Part shown: one piece after another, positions 1-12,700 of the stretch
Layout of the letters: each line of letters starts with the position of its first letter
How positions within the stretch are numbered: position 1 is the first letter of the stretch
DNA from: Chionis minor
Taxonomy: Eukaryota > Chordata > Aves > Charadriiformes > Chionididae
Direction of reading: 5' to 3'
DNA length: 64,000 nt
NCBI GenBank assembly: GCA_013398295.1
Contig: VZSF01001063.1
Span: forward strand, 399,672-463,671
Notes under the pieces: model-generated
Told to the model about the DNA's origin: nothing
The model's input: the letters and a program-made list of their open reading frames with translations, nothing else
The model's database searches: none
Made by a program: the position numbers and the translations under genes

Positions 1-3000
1 ATGCCTGCCTGTTTTCTAGTAACAAACAGCACGTACAAAGGCTGAGCTAGCAATAGGTCTTGTGCATAAGCAGTATGCTTGCTAAACCCTGCTTAAATCT
101 TGGCAAAAAACTGGCAATAGTCCAGTTGAAATTGGCGATCCGCCATTTGGTTTGTGTTGATCTCAACCATCACGTCATTGCTTTCTCTCTTGCCCCTTGC
201 CCCTGTGTTATTAACCCGCAGAATCATTGTAGGGTTTAAGTGTTCAGGAGCTGACAAAAGATTGTACCAGAGCTCTTAGACAGCAGTGGTCTGTGTTTAT
301 CTGTATATTGTCCTTTGCCTAACATAGATCACCGTAGCTCCCAATTTCAAGTGTTCTTGGCCATTAAATAGGGGATGATTATCTGTAAGTCAAAGCATCA
401 GTCAAAATATGAACAACAAATTATTATGTTGCGGATATGAGCTGAAGATTGTATCAAATATCTTGAAAATAACCAGTGCTTTATATCAAATAAACACGTA
501 ATTGTCAAGGAAGGCAAATCACACCATTAATGATGAGAATGGTCACACTGACCACCCAGAGAAGAAAGTCTCTCCTTGTCCTTTAGATTCTGCTTCCTCT
601 CTTCCTTTTATTCACTAACTCCTTTTCTCCACTTCCTCCCTCTAACCGTGATAGTTTTGCCAGGTACGTAGCAGACAGACCTTACTTTAAACAAAAGGCT
701 GCACTGACTCCAAGGGAACATGCTGCTTAGATTAATTGGGACAGAAACAAAACCCATCCAATCCAGAAGATCCCGTGCTTCATTTTGTCCTGTCTTTGAA
801 ATGAAGGTTGTCTTTCCTCTCTGTTATTCTCCATGAGACACCAGACAGAGGGAGGGAGAATAAAGAAGTGAGTGGGGATCAAGGGAGGACACCCCCTTTC
901 CCTCGTCTTCCATGTGCAATGTTGTAGTCTTGCTACTTTTAAAGCTTTCTCCCCTGTGTGCCTACACACTTTAGTCTCCCCTTTCTTTGCTCAGAACTAA
1001 ATCACTAGGCAATCTATAGCCTATCCTGATGATAGGTAGTCTTTCAGCCGGTCTTGGGCACTGGTTTCAGAGCAGAGCAAACTGCTAGCAGCAAAATGCT
1101 TGAACTCCTGGGTTTTGAAGTTTCAGGCTCCCTATCAAAGTAGCAGATATTAATCATCTGCTATGAGACTTTCAGCAGAAGGCATACAATTTTCCCAGCG
1201 GTGCCTTCCTTTTAAAGAAAGTGTAAGAAGAGTGAAAAATCATTTCAAAAGATTTAGAATTGAAGAAAATATCTAGATCCCAGTGGATAAAGAAAAACAG
1301 AAAAGCAAAAAGTTTTTAAAGGCTGAAAAGCAAGCTACTCTTTAAGTCCTATAAGATTTCGATTTTATTCTATTAAAGGGACCAAGTAGCTAGTCTTAGA
1401 GCTCCCACTCTTAGCTTCCCATTCAGGTGCAGACACAGGCTCAGTTTCTCCAAAACCCCCTGTACATTTGCCACTTGTAGGCATTTCTCCACTAGTTCTC
1501 ATGTTTTATGAGTCTTGATCCTTTCTTGTTCTTGCTGCAAATCACACCATCATCTGGATAAAGTGGGTTTCAAGATATGAGACTTAAAAGGCTACGGGTG
1601 AGCATAAATACAAAAAATGTAGGGTGTGTGTTATGAACAGCAGATTGAATCTATTTAAAGATATTATTAAGCATAATTTTAAGGGATGGAGATATTGCTA
1701 CTGTTATGGAAATGAGTATCTCCTTCGGCAATTCTCATCCTGTTCACACCAGTTCACGTATATCCCTTATCCAGATAGCTGATGCTGTATAATCCTTTAA
1801 ACACCTTTCAGCTGATAGAGGCATCACTTGTTGTAAAAATCAAAATACTGTCTTCAGGGGGGCAGTGGTATGTATCTTTTCCGCATTCAATTCGCTAAAC
1901 AAAGACTTAAAGAAACATAGCAACTTCCCTCCTTCCTTCCTTCCTTCCTTCCTTCATAGCAGAACACAATACTGGGTAAAGTTAAAATATGGATCAGATT
2001 TATTTAGTTTCTCTGTGCTGTAGGAACTCAAAAGTAACTCTTGAAAGTCCATGGGCAATTACTGATTCAAATCTTCATAGGTGTAATCAGATTCTGGACC
2101 AATTAAATTATTCAAAAATTAAACTATAAACTCTTTCTGTGCCAGAGTCAGAAAAAGAGATCTCCGCTCTGCAACATCTCTAGCAGAACTAATTAGAGCC
2201 AGATTTTTACATGTTTGTCATAAATCTATTATTCACTACAAATCTGCAGAATTAACTACACTACATGAAAAATAGTGAGCCTTGTTTGTAGTTTGGCTCA
2301 GAAAGGTTTGAAAAACCTCTCCTGTGTAATTGCTCTGTTTTATCTTGGAACACCAGAAGGCATCAAGCTAATATCCATGACTTTATGACAGAAAAATTGC
2401 TATATTGTGAGTTTTATCAGGATGCTTTTTGAAGTACCCAGGTGTTATGGCATTTTGCCCAATTAACCCACGATAGTACCGGAGCCAATCCAAAATTCTT
2501 CAGGATTTTTCCTTGTGCTATTACCGTAACGTCTTGGGTGTGTGAGTCTTTGGAAAGTTTTTGTTGTCCCTTTAAGCATTTTTGTGAATGATAATGTGGT
2601 CAGTTCCCAACACTTACAGTGGAAAAACAAGGTTAGGTTCTGATCACCATTAATGCAAGACACCTTAGGAGCATTCCTATCAGTCAGTAGGTCATCAACA
2701 AAATGTCTGAATACAGACCTTTATGGTTTTAAAGGGAAATAATGGAAAACCTTGCTGAAGTGCCATGTGTGTAAATGGCCCTACACTGTGCCTGTTCCGG
2801 TTTTAGTTCTTGGCTTTCAAGTAAAAAGAAAGTTGAAAGTTCATGGAAAAATTTGCCGTGCTCCACAGAAAAAAAGTGCCAGGTGAAATCCAGCAAGTCA
2901 CAGCAGTAAATGTGTCTGCTAAAGGAAAATAAACTGTGAAAAGTTATTTAAAAGCAACATTTATGCCTTTCCAAATTCAATATGCATTGAACAACCAAGT

Positions 3001-3719
3001 TCACCAGGCCATAGAGTACTAATAAACTTCTGATACTCCTGCCCAAGCCTGACTCACTCTGGCCTTTTGCATTTGAATGCATCATGTTTATGGTGCTGCT
3101 GTAAACCTTGGACCTCAATTACTATATGATAACAGGTTTTTATTGCATTACCCTTTCCAGGCCTGAGAGCTTGGATTTCCCTGCACTTAGGCACTGGGAC
3201 ACAGCTGGGAGATGGTCTGCATAACCAATTAGTAGATTACTTCTGAAAATATATATTCTTCACTGCAGAGGCCTAAAAATGATCCATCAGCTCCAGCTAC
3301 CTGCTGCCGCCACTTGAGAGGAGGGAAAGAGGGAGAGAGGAAAGATTTGGCTGCATCTCTATAATTGCATAAACAATGCATCGTTCACTTGACAAACTGT
3401 ATTAAGAGCACCCTAGAGGGCATGCTCTGAACATGCAAAATGTTGCAAAGCACTTGTATTTTATGGCAAATCTTTTTAATTTTTCAGTTAAAATGATAAT
3501 AAATATTGATTTTTCATGTACCATTACTGTATCTAGAACACTTCCTGGCAGTGTCTGTGAAATTTATTTAAGTTATTTGGTTTCAGTGTTTAGGCATCAA
3601 CTGTATCGTATCAAGACACAAAGGTTGCTTTCCCAGAACCCTGGCTTTTGTGTTGTATCCAGTATTCCAATGGAAATGCTTTATTTTTCCCTCTGTTGTT
3701 CCTCGCTTTTATGAAGCAG
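1..3719. other. Unique non-coding DNA, no gene seen
   Basis: This is AT-rich single-copy-looking sequence. Reading frames are short (80 codons or less before 3400) and show no recognisable domain or codon pattern. It contains one TTCC microsatellite near 1925-1956. The part around 3230-3420 has long AT-rich words around a CAGCTCCAGCTACCTG core and looks like possible conserved non-coding DNA, but this rests on appearance only. No interspersed repeat was recognised. Confidence 0.6.
1925..1956. repeat. (TTCC)n microsatellite
   Basis: About seven uninterrupted TTCC/CTTC units lie between unique flanks. It is an ordinary tetranucleotide simple repeat and probably length-polymorphic. Confidence 0.9.
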
Positions 3720-3850
3720 CTCTGATTGTAGGGTTAGCTGTGGAAGACAAACCGCCAGGGATCTATCAGCAGAGATTTCTGACATATAAGGATAAAGGGC
3801 TCTCCCGCAGAAGGAAGTTTTTGGAACAGAGGAAGCACAAGAAACAGTAA
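3720..3850 (+). CDS. Possible 3' terminal coding exon, unidentified protein (weak)
   Basis: A pyrimidine-rich stretch (about 3681-3710) ends in GAAGCAG at 3719, a plausible splice acceptor. From there one frame runs open for 43 codons to TAA at 3848-3850. It starts LIVGLAVEDKPPG and ends in a strongly basic tail, RRKFLEQRKHKKQ. About 120 bases downstream, AATAAA occurs near 3970, as expected for a last exon with a short 3' UTR. The basic tail resembles the C-termini of nuclear or nucleolar proteins, but I do not recognise the family. No upstream exons could be linked to it. It could equally be a chance frame or the end of an old processed pseudogene. Acceptor, frame and poly(A) signal are seen; exon status is inference. 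Confidence 0.25.
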
Positions 3851-3965
3851 GAATGTGATCAAACACATGACGCTTTGGCTGGGATTATGGAGACCTTGTC
3901 CATCTAGGTGATACCTCTGGAAGAATTTCATCTGCACTGCTCCTCTTCCCCAACCTTCGTATTGT

Positions 3966-3976
3966 GAATAATAAAG
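3966..3976 (+). promoter_or_regulatory. Candidate poly(A) signal AATAAA
   Basis: AATAATAAAGC lies about 120 bases after the TAA that closes the candidate terminal exon at 3720-3850. AATAAA is common by chance in AT-rich DNA, so it supports that exon only together with the other signals. Confidence 0.3.
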
Positions 3977-3985
3977 CTTACCTCA

Positions 3986-6900
3986 CTTGTAAACCCCTTG
4001 GAGGCCAGGGGATCACAAGCACCAAAGCCGAGAGCCCGTGTTTCTTGTAGGTACTTAATGCTCAGTTGGTTTCAATATCACCTAAAATCCCTCTGGCACC
4101 AAGGCCTAGCAGTTATTATTAATAATTATTATCATATGAGACAAACCAATTCTGAGAGGAACTGAGGGAGAGAATTAGCTCAAATATCACTCAACGCCAC
4201 AACTCTCCCCAGGTTTGAAGAGCTGTGACAGGAGTCCCTGAGCTCTCGCCTGCCCCCAAGATGCTAATTTTATTCTGTTCCAAGAGGATCAGAAAGAGGC
4301 ATGAATCCCCAAATTTCTGTTGCCCCAGGCAGAGAAGGGTGGGGGAACAAAGCAGAGGACAGAGGACTGAGAAGCCCAGAAGTCGAATGAAAGGAAGAAA
4401 TGGGGTTGTCTGCGCAGCACCCCATCACGTCTGGGACAGGCAGCACTGCATGTGTGCATGGACTCAGCCCTGCGGGCACATCGGCCACCTGGCAGACTCC
4501 CTGTGACTCTGATCCTCTCAAACAGGCTGGAATGACCATCCGTCTCCAGACCACCTGTGTAGCACATACTCTGCAGGCCAGCGCTCCCGGGATCTGCGCA
4601 ATCGCCTCTACATGTGCTGGAGGCATCATCTGCATGTGGGCAGAGACACGTATAAAATTTCCCATCCTGTTCCAAATGGATTGCCAGATGTCCAGAAATC
4701 CCTGACAATCATCCAAAATCTCCAAACTCCACCCAGACAGAATTGCCAGGTGGAAAAAGTAGAAGTATCCAAGAAAACTCAGATGATAGCCTAGGAAAAA
4801 AAAGCTGTCTGGCAGGAGAGCAAGGAAGAAGAAACAGAGAAATGTAGAGATGAGAAGGGAATGGGAGGAGTGGGAAATACAAAGTTTTAGAAAAAAATGA
4901 ATGCAGTTTGGACAAGAAGTCAAATAGTTTGGCTGTGGCCCAAACCTTAAATTTAAACATAAAGAGGTTATATCAGTAGCATGAAGGCCCAAATAAAACA
5001 GCTCAGAAAATAATGGAAATAGCCAGATAAGAAATCAGTCATCATCTGTGTAGGTTTTTATTTGAAAAACATATAGGAGCAGATTAAAGCATAAAAATTG
5101 CAGATGGTCAATATTACATCACCAGCAGTCAAAGCAATATTTCTTCCTTCCTTCCTTCCACTGAACCAGAGCTTCACCTCCCACATCTTAATGTGTAAAC
5201 TTTACTGTCAGAGGAGCTGGCTGAACAAGCAGAAGCCAAGGATTTCCACAAATAATTAAAGCATAAAAAATAAATAATAAATGATAGCTGCCAGAGAATA
5301 TTCTCTCTTCTGCAGATATGGAGAGAAGGTACACAGGAGACCTAAGATAATCAAACATGCTCTTTTTTTCAAGTCACAAACTCATTTGGCTTTCTCCATT
5401 CCCACTCCCATATATTCATCACATGTTTCACTGATTCTATAACTACACAGAGCTGGACCCCAGGAGGGTCCAACTCTGCCCTCCTTTTGCTAAGCAACGC
5501 TTATGTGAACAATCACAGTGTCTATAGTGGGATGATTCTCACGAGTAAATTACTAGCCAGTGTCAGAAAAAATGCAGAATCCTGTGATGTCTGCATTGTT
5601 TCTGCTGAAGAAATAAGGCACACGAATGCTAAATTAGGAAGGAACTGAAATTCTCACATTTTTATTATATGGGGATGTGCAAATACGGCAGAAAAATCTC
5701 CCAGTTACACTTTTCTGTTATTTTGTTGTGTTTGTTGTTTTTTTTAAGTTTAACATAAACCTACAAGGTGGAAAAGGCCAAAAGAGAAGTCATTTGCAGA
5801 CCTTTATAAATAGTTAGGGAGGAAAAATCAACCTCCAGGACTGAGTCACTCTCTTTTCCTTGGGAAAGATATTGAGAGCCTTTCTTCTCTTCAGAGCATT
5901 TTTTCTATTCTTGATTTAAAGCATGCCTGCACTTGATTATGATACAGTCCTACATAACATGTTCTTATGTTGATTTTTTTTTTTACTGGACCCTTGCCTT
6001 ATTCAGCACTCAGGACAGACAATGTGCTGGGGAGACATCAGCTGCAAAGGTCATTATTTTTAATAGATTCCCTGAATCATCTGGAACAAAAATAAGAGGT
6101 TTAGTGAATAAAACAGATGACTTGAGGAAGATGACTTAAAGTCCGACATTTCCTAATGTTTAAGTACTATACAGCGCACTTTTCACTTTTTAGATCAGTT
6201 CGCATGTGTGTTGTGTAATTTCTGAGGTTTGTAATGAAGCACATTAAAAATTAGAAAGCCCATTCCTGACATACAGTGTATCTCCTCTGCCCTGCTGCAC
6301 ACCAGCAGGACTGGGAATCTCCCCGAGCTCTGCGCCAAGGGAGTAACTTACGGACACAATATGTCTCTGAGAAGCAGTACCACCAGGGAAGGAACCCTTG
6401 GCCAGTGGGTTTCACTGATACTGGTGGCAGGCGAACAGTGAGATTCAGGAGTCTTGCCTTCTCTTTGAGGCTTTTGAAAGGAACTCAAAAAGATGCTATT
6501 GCCAACATTCTCACATGATCCTTTATGCTCACCCCAACACCTCCAGTTTGTCCCTGGCTCTGTTTTGCTCTTTTCTCCCGCACAGCTCTTTCTCCACTTC
6601 CACTTTCATCACTTGTGTTTTCCCAGATTCTCTCTGTAGGCATTTGAACCAAATGTGTCTCCCTCTGAGCTCCATTTTTACCCATCAGACCTTTCCCATG
6701 TCATTTCCCAGTCTTCCCACACTCTGCTCACCTACCCAGTTCCGAATTGGATTTTCATTCTTCCTTAGTTTGGTTTCAGGTGTTCTTTCCCCTCCAAAAC
6801 CTTAGCCCCAGTAGCTCCCAATCCCCGTATGTCTGCTTTTTTCTGCAACTAGACTCGGTTTTCTTCTCCTACCCCACCCCACGTTCTCCACTTGCCAGCT

Positions 6901-7661
6901 AGCTGCTTTTCTTCTTAGCCTCCTCTTTGCTGCCCCAGCCCACTCTCTGTTTCAGTTTCTTTAAATACACTCCTCATCTTCAGATCCTTCCGCCCCACTT
7001 CTTCAACATCCCTCATGATGTCCTAATCTGCATTTCTTGACGCATCAAGACAAGATGCAGCTTGTCTCCTTTAAGTTTGAATGAGGCCGTTGTCCTGCTT
7101 TCCGCTTGGCACCAGTACAGGAGGACCAGCACTGAAGGTCAAAGAAGACAATCTGCTTGTTGTTGGTACCTCTCCAGGGTCAAACTCAATGTAACAGAGC
7201 CCAGAGCTGAGCCACAGGAAAGGGTGTTTTCACCCTGGGATGGGTGCATTTGGACTGACATTTCAGCTGTTGAAATATTAGCTGTGAAATGTCTGCTGCT
7301 AATGAGAAAACTGGCCTCTTTTCAAAAGTTTGTGCAGTTGGAGGGTCCTTGGCAAATATTAATTACGAACAATAGAAGGTATTGTCAAAAGCACATTTCC
7401 TTGCCCAGTTTCTAAGCTCCTAGTACAAGCATCCTAGAGCATGACAAAGAAAAGGCTGAAGATGTTATTCAGCGACTTCAACGTTCTTGACAACCACTAC
7501 TTCTATTTAACTTCCAGTTTTGAGGGGGGAATTATTCCACAGTAGTGATAGGAAAACAGTTATTTGGGGCTACCTAGGATCCTGGTCAGCCCCTCTGGAA
7601 AGAACCCTTCATTTTTTCAGGCCTTTTCAGAGGCGCCTATGCAGGAGCATTTAGCACCGCA
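3986..7661. other. Unique non-coding DNA
   Basis: No gene was identified. A 240-codon minus-strand frame at 4270-4992 is the longest non-repeat frame in the window, but overlapping frames on both strands are also long there. That indicates locally higher GC and few stop codons rather than selection. A TTCC run lies at 5141-5160. A pyrimidine-rich tract rich in CTCC and TTCC words covers roughly 6530-7010. No recognised transposon is present. Confidence 0.55.
5141..5160. repeat. Short (TTCC)n run
   Basis: About five TTCC units form a pyrimidine-only tract. Confidence 0.75.
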
Positions 7662-7756
7662 CATAGAATCATAGAATCATAGAATGGTTAGAGTTGGAAG
7701 GGACCTCAAAGATCATCAAGTTCCAACCCCCCTGCCATGGGCAGGGACACCTCTCA

Positions 7757-8344
7757 CTAGAGCAGGTTGCTCAAAGCCCCATCCAGCCTGGCCTTAAACA
7801 CTTCCAGGGATGGGGCCTCCACAACTTCCCTGGGTAACCTGTTCCAGTGCCTCACCACCCTCACAGTAAAGAACTTCTTCCTAATATCTAATCTAAATCT
7901 CCCCTCTTCCAATTTAAAACCATTACCCCTTGTCCTATCACTAGACTTCCTGACAAAGAGTCCCTCTCCAGCTCTCCTGTAGGCTCCCTTCAGATACTGA
8001 AAGGCTGCTATCAGGTCTCCCCGGAGCCTTCTCTTCTCCAGGCTGAACAGCCCCAGCTCTCTCAGCCTGTCCTCATAGGAGAGGTGCTCCATCCCTCTAA
8101 TCATCTTAGTGGCCCTTCGCTGGACCTGTTCCAACAGTTCCATGTCCTTTCTATGTTGAGGACTCCAGAGCTGGACACAGTACTCCAGGTGGGGTCTCAC
8201 AAGCGCAGAGTAGAGGGGGAGAATCACCTCCCGTGCCCTGCTGGCCACGCTTCTTTTGATGCAACCCAGGATACGGTTGGCTTTCTGGGCTGCCAGCGCG
8301 CACTGCCGGCTCATGTTGAGCTTCTCATCCATGAGCACTCCCAA
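7757..8344 (-). pseudogene. CR1 ORF2 C-terminal remnant
   Basis: This 195-codon open frame lies inside the CR1. It covers the region after the RT palm that is conserved among CR1 ORF2 proteins, with [20 protein letters not shown], a [11 protein letters not shown] segment, [15 protein letters not shown] and the terminal [19 protein letters not shown] block. The first Met is internal to the ancestral protein and is not a real start. The rest of ORF2 continues in another frame at 8394-8655. It is not expected to make a functional protein. Confidence 0.9.
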
Positions 8345-8393
8345 GTCCTTCTCCTCAGGGCTGCTCTCCAGCCATTCTCTGCCCAGCCTGTAT

Positions 8394-8655
8394 TTATGCC
8401 TGGGATTGCCACGTCCCAGGTGTAGCTCTGCACTTGGCTTGGTTGAACTTCATGCCATTTGCATTAGCCCACCTCTCAAGCCTGTCCAGGTCCCTCTGGA
8501 TGGCATCCCTTCCCTCCAGTGTGTCAACCGCGCCACCGAGCTTGGTGTCATCGGCAAACTTGCTGAGGGTGCACTCGATCCCACTGTCCATGTCTCCAAC
8601 AAAGATGTTAAATAGCACTGGTCCCAGTACTGACCCTTGCAGGACACCACTCAAC
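8394..8655 (-). pseudogene. CR1 reverse transcriptase palm fragment
   Basis: The minus-strand frame carries [19 protein letters not shown] and [11 protein letters not shown], which are the RT block before the active site and the FADD catalytic motif of CR1-clade polymerases. Just before it, the usual SGVPQG reads SGVLQG, a proline-to-leucine change. The similarity stops near 8655, which is the 5' truncation point, and the sequence beyond is unrelated. The frame is offset from the C-terminal piece by a frameshift. Confidence 0.9.
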
Positions 8656-9337
8656 ACATGCACCCATACAAACACGTGTTCTGGAGTGGACCTTAATTTC
8701 CCAGTGTTGCTTTGTGGATTTCAGGGCTTTATCTGATTTAGTGAAGATGGGTGCACATGAGCTAACTTTAGCTGTTTAAAATCCAGTCTGTAAGATAGTT
8801 ATCTATGTTTTCTCCGTAGTTAAAAAGACAGAGAGACAGGGGCTCGTACCAAGAGTAATTTATCCCATTTTAAGATAGATGCCCAAGACCTGGTTGAAAT
8901 GGAGTGACCATCCCTGCTAGCAGTCATCTGACTTCAGGTGACCATGGAACTGAAATGCAAGCATCAGGAGATCAGTGGGGTGACAAAGTGGTCTGCTAGA
9001 AACCCTGGGACTGCATGGGGACTGCAGATGTAGCCTAGACTTGAAAAGTCACCATTTAACAGCTGAAGTTCACCAAGAACCACATTATTGAAAGTGCTCA
9101 GAAGTCCAAACATGGCGAAAGGCAAGATTTTTGCCTACTTGTCACCTGCCTCGTACCTTGGAGCCTTGGAAAATATGGTATTGAGACCCAGATTCAAGAG
9201 CCCATGAAATCAGTGGTAAAAAATCCTCTAGCTTTAAATGGACTTTGGTCCTCCATTATCAAAGGAAACCATACTTCTTTTGAGGGCTATAAAAACATAT
9301 TTTTTATCAGAATTTATTCAGAGTTCTGTCCCAGACG

Positions 9338-9374
9338 GTTAATTAATTAAAAAAAAAAAATTTTTTAAAAATTT
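9338..9374. repeat. AT-only tract with TTAATTAATTAA and A-run/T-run symmetry
   Basis: TTAATTAATTAA is followed by an A-run of about 12, then TTTTTT, AAAAA and TTTA. The tract can pair with itself. It also has the look of a bent or nucleosome-poor A-tract. Confidence 0.7.
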
Positions 9375-9709
9375 ATCTATTGCTTTTTCTCTCCTTCCTT
9401 CCAGGAGGCACAAGTGCAGTTTAAATTCTGGAGAAAGAAAAATAAAATAATTAAAATATGTCTCAAACTGGCTTAACTATTAGCTGCTTGTTGTGAGCGA
9501 ACTGCCTCTGTTCTATTTTTCGTCAGCGGCTGACACCACCTGAGCTACTCAAGCAGCCATTTAAACATCCAGGTGCAGCAGCAAGCACCTCCTCGCTGAA
9601 GGTCCACAGATCTGAAATCCCTTCATTTCCATTCCAAGGAAGTCTGAGTCAGTTGACCTTCAGGGCACACTGTAAAGCTTAGTAAATAGATGAACTTCAG
9701 ATAGACCCA

Positions 9710-9741
9710 AATAGATAGACTCTGGAATAGATAGACTCTGG
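9710..9741. repeat. Two-copy 16-bp tandem repeat
   Basis: AATAGATAGACTCTGG occurs twice back to back without mismatch, most likely a recent slippage duplication. Confidence 0.9.
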
Positions 9742-12700
9742 AGAAGGCATTTTGCGGTGGTAGGTTATGTCCATATGAGATGGCCCAAGGCGCTTGCAGG
9801 AAAGAAGTGCAGGCTGAAATGCAGACCATGAGGGCTGAGGAGGGCATGTGGCCAGGAAGGCTAATACTGTCTGTCTCTACCAACACAGACCCTATGCAGT
9901 CATGGCTGTACATATATACACTCTGGTTTGTGCATAGAAAAGCCAGCAAATGTGAATCTGACTGGCTTTCTCTACAAGGACTGCTTTTTGTCTTGCATAT
10001 TGCATTGCTTCTCAGGCAAAGAGTCTGGTTTTCCCACTTGTACCTCACCTTCATTTGACATATTGTACGTCAATTTCTACTTAAAGAGGAAATTCTCCAT
10101 CTTCCTTATCTGCCTTCCACATAATCAGCATCTTCTCTTTTCGTAATTTTGCTCTACCTGGCTTTTTACATACAGCTAGTAAGACCACTCCCTTCTTAGA
10201 TACTCATCCTTACTGGGGTTATTTAAGAGAGGTTGAAGTGCATAGCTGTTTATCATTCAATCTCCCTGTTTGAGCAGCACATTACTTATTTCACCCAACG
10301 GGAACCTGCAGAAGAATCATTTAGAAATTACTCACCAGAGAAACACTCCCCCATCCAGTTTCTCAGTGGACAGACAGTGCCTTAAAGCTCTCTGGTCTGA
10401 CAGAAACAAGTAATCCCAGGAGGTGCAAACTAAACGCAGCTGCTTTCTGGTGCTTGTGTGCAGGGTAGGATCTGATACTCACTAGGACACAAAGACCAGT
10501 TTAAGCTTTAAAATATATCCATGTAAATTCTTTGATACTGAATACAGGTGGGTCGACCCTACAACTTTTCCTTTAGCAGAAGCACTGCTATGCCCTTTTT
10601 CTTCAACCTGGCTACTTATGTAACTTCATATTTGATTTATAAACGTCTATAAAAGTTTTAATGAAACTTGTCGGTTCTTACTGTACTTGAAACCTCCAGC
10701 CATTTATCAAATTTGTCTGAAATTGAGTCAGTGGAGCCAGCAGTTAGAAAGGTGGACATGCACACAGCGTGACTCCGTAAGTGCCATTTCTTAAGAAATC
10801 TATCTGAAAATAGCAGGTAACAGCAATGTCTGGCATGATACCAAATGCCTTCTGTCTACTGCTGTCCTCTTTCTTCTGCCACTAGGATGAACATATCCCA
10901 TATAAAAGAAAATCTTTGCCCCTCCTCCATAAATCTGTATGTTGTAACGAGGCCACCTTTAGCGGGAGCTCTGAATCCTATAATGTCCCAGTTTGGTCTA
11001 AGTGCAGTGGTTTCTGAGAACCTTGTTCTTGTCAACATTGCTATGCCTTTCCTAGGACTTAGTGTCCATGCACTGTGCAGAAGTAACAAACACTGATAAT
11101 AGTGTTCTGGTACCACATGAAAGAAAATACCTCTATAAGCTTTATTTTAACGTGGGCACTGTCCTAGTTTCATTGTGTGATAACCGGCACTGTCAGAACG
11201 AGACAAGTGAAATTATTATCAGCATTTTGTCCTACAGGATGTGTAGGAAAAGGCTTACAGAAAAAAATCACAGAATGGCTTTTTTTGCACTTCCGTTGAC
11301 GTTTGCGTGGCTAGTTACCAATGGCCGAACCCCTTTGCACAAATACTGAAAGGCTTTATGGTTCCCTCATTGTGTCTAGAAGCTGCCACTGATCCTCCTT
11401 CCAGGTTTTGCATGAGATTGGGAGGTAAATGGTAGGCTCTTGAGCGCATCAGCAAAGGAAATGGCTGGTGTCATTCTTCCCAGAACTGCACAGTTTTGCC
11501 TCTTCCCTTTTGCTGGCTTCAGCACGCAAAGGATGGAGACTCACCGAGCTGAAAAATTACCTTTTTCCCCCAACTTAGTCTTTAACGGGATGAGCTGTTT
11601 GATCTCTGTACCTGAGCGCACACACGAGGGGAGCCCAGGGCCCTCAGCAGAGGGTGTGGGGGTAGGTCCCAGGTAAGGCTGCAAAGGCAACAGGCAATTA
11701 AGGTCTATTAATGCACTCAGCACCTGAGAGTAGCCTTTATATTTTTGTTTAAAGCAATTGTCCACGTGCACCTAAATTTTAACCACTGCGGTCTTTCTTG
11801 TACAGTGTCATGTGCAGTGAATTACAGGATCTTTAGTTCTGCCTCCTTCATCCTCAGTCAGAAGATGCAGAAGTGATAGTCATTGGAGGGGGCTTGGAGT
11901 CAGGCTGCTTTCGCTGCCAGAGGGCCAGCTGGACACGTGTCCTGAGACACTTCAGCAAAGTGACAGGACATTAGGGGTCTGATTTGGAAAAGTCTGCCAG
12001 GAAGAATGACTTTTTTCACGAGCACAAAGGTTTCCACCTGGAGGTTATGAATCAATAGGCTGATTTTTATTTTTTCTTTTTCAAAGAAACAGGTGTAGTA
12101 ATGATCGTCAGGACAAGAGCTGACAAGCATCTGAAAAGCCTCTGCATGTATTAAATAGGAGACAACACAACACTTTTACTGACAGTATGGTGAGCAAAGT
12201 ATCACTCTGGTCACTGGATTCAGTTATTCACCCTGTAAGGCACTGAAACTTGCTGGAGCGGCATACCCTGGCAAAGTGACCTTTTTTTATATATTATTTT
12301 TTACTGCATAGTTTGCACTTTGTTGACTTGGTTGGGCACCTGCTTTAAACTGCAAATATGTTCCTGTCATCCCGGCTGAAAACAAAACCAGTGAATAGTG
12401 TGGTTCTTTGGTAGACTGGAGCTAGCAAAGAGCAGACGTACCTGTGCAAAATGCTGAGGTAAATCTTCCTGTCCTATAACCTTTCCCAGCTTTGACCGTG
12501 GGCTGTGAGCAATTTGTGGTCTACATGGGGCCACTGTTAGTCTTCCTTTTTAACAGCAATTGTTCCCAAATAGACAGAACAGAAGATTTCTCCTCTAGCT
12601 GATCCCTTTAGCGTTTTGTCCTGCATGGTACCACATTCACATGCTCTTAAAGCAGCCGAGAAGCTGTGTATAGGCTCATTTATACGCTGTGCTCCATTTC

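Larger units (their letters stand above)
7662..8655 (-). mobile_element. CR1 LINE, 5'-truncated, minus strand
   Basis: On the plus strand the block opens with repeated CATAGAAT units and GGTTAGAGTTGGAAGGGACC, the reverse complement of the classic avian CR1 3' end. Reading the minus strand, 8394-8655 encodes part of the reverse transcriptase: the PQGSVLGP region appears as LQGSVLGP, followed by an intact FADDTKLGG, which carries the catalytic aspartates. After a frameshift around 8345-8420, the frame 7757-8344 encodes the C-terminal domain ([37 protein letters not shown]) to its normal stop. ORF1, the endonuclease and the 5' half of the RT are absent, as usual for CR1. The element is dead because of truncation and frameshift, but the C-terminal 195 codons are still open, so it is not very old. 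Confidence 0.95.

Noticed and set aside
4270..4992. 240-codon minus-strand open frame
   Set aside because: No recognised domain. Several long frames overlap on both strands in the same GC-richer patch, and the N-terminal half is low-complexity Phe/Leu/Ser from a purine-rich plus strand. Best explained by few stop codons.
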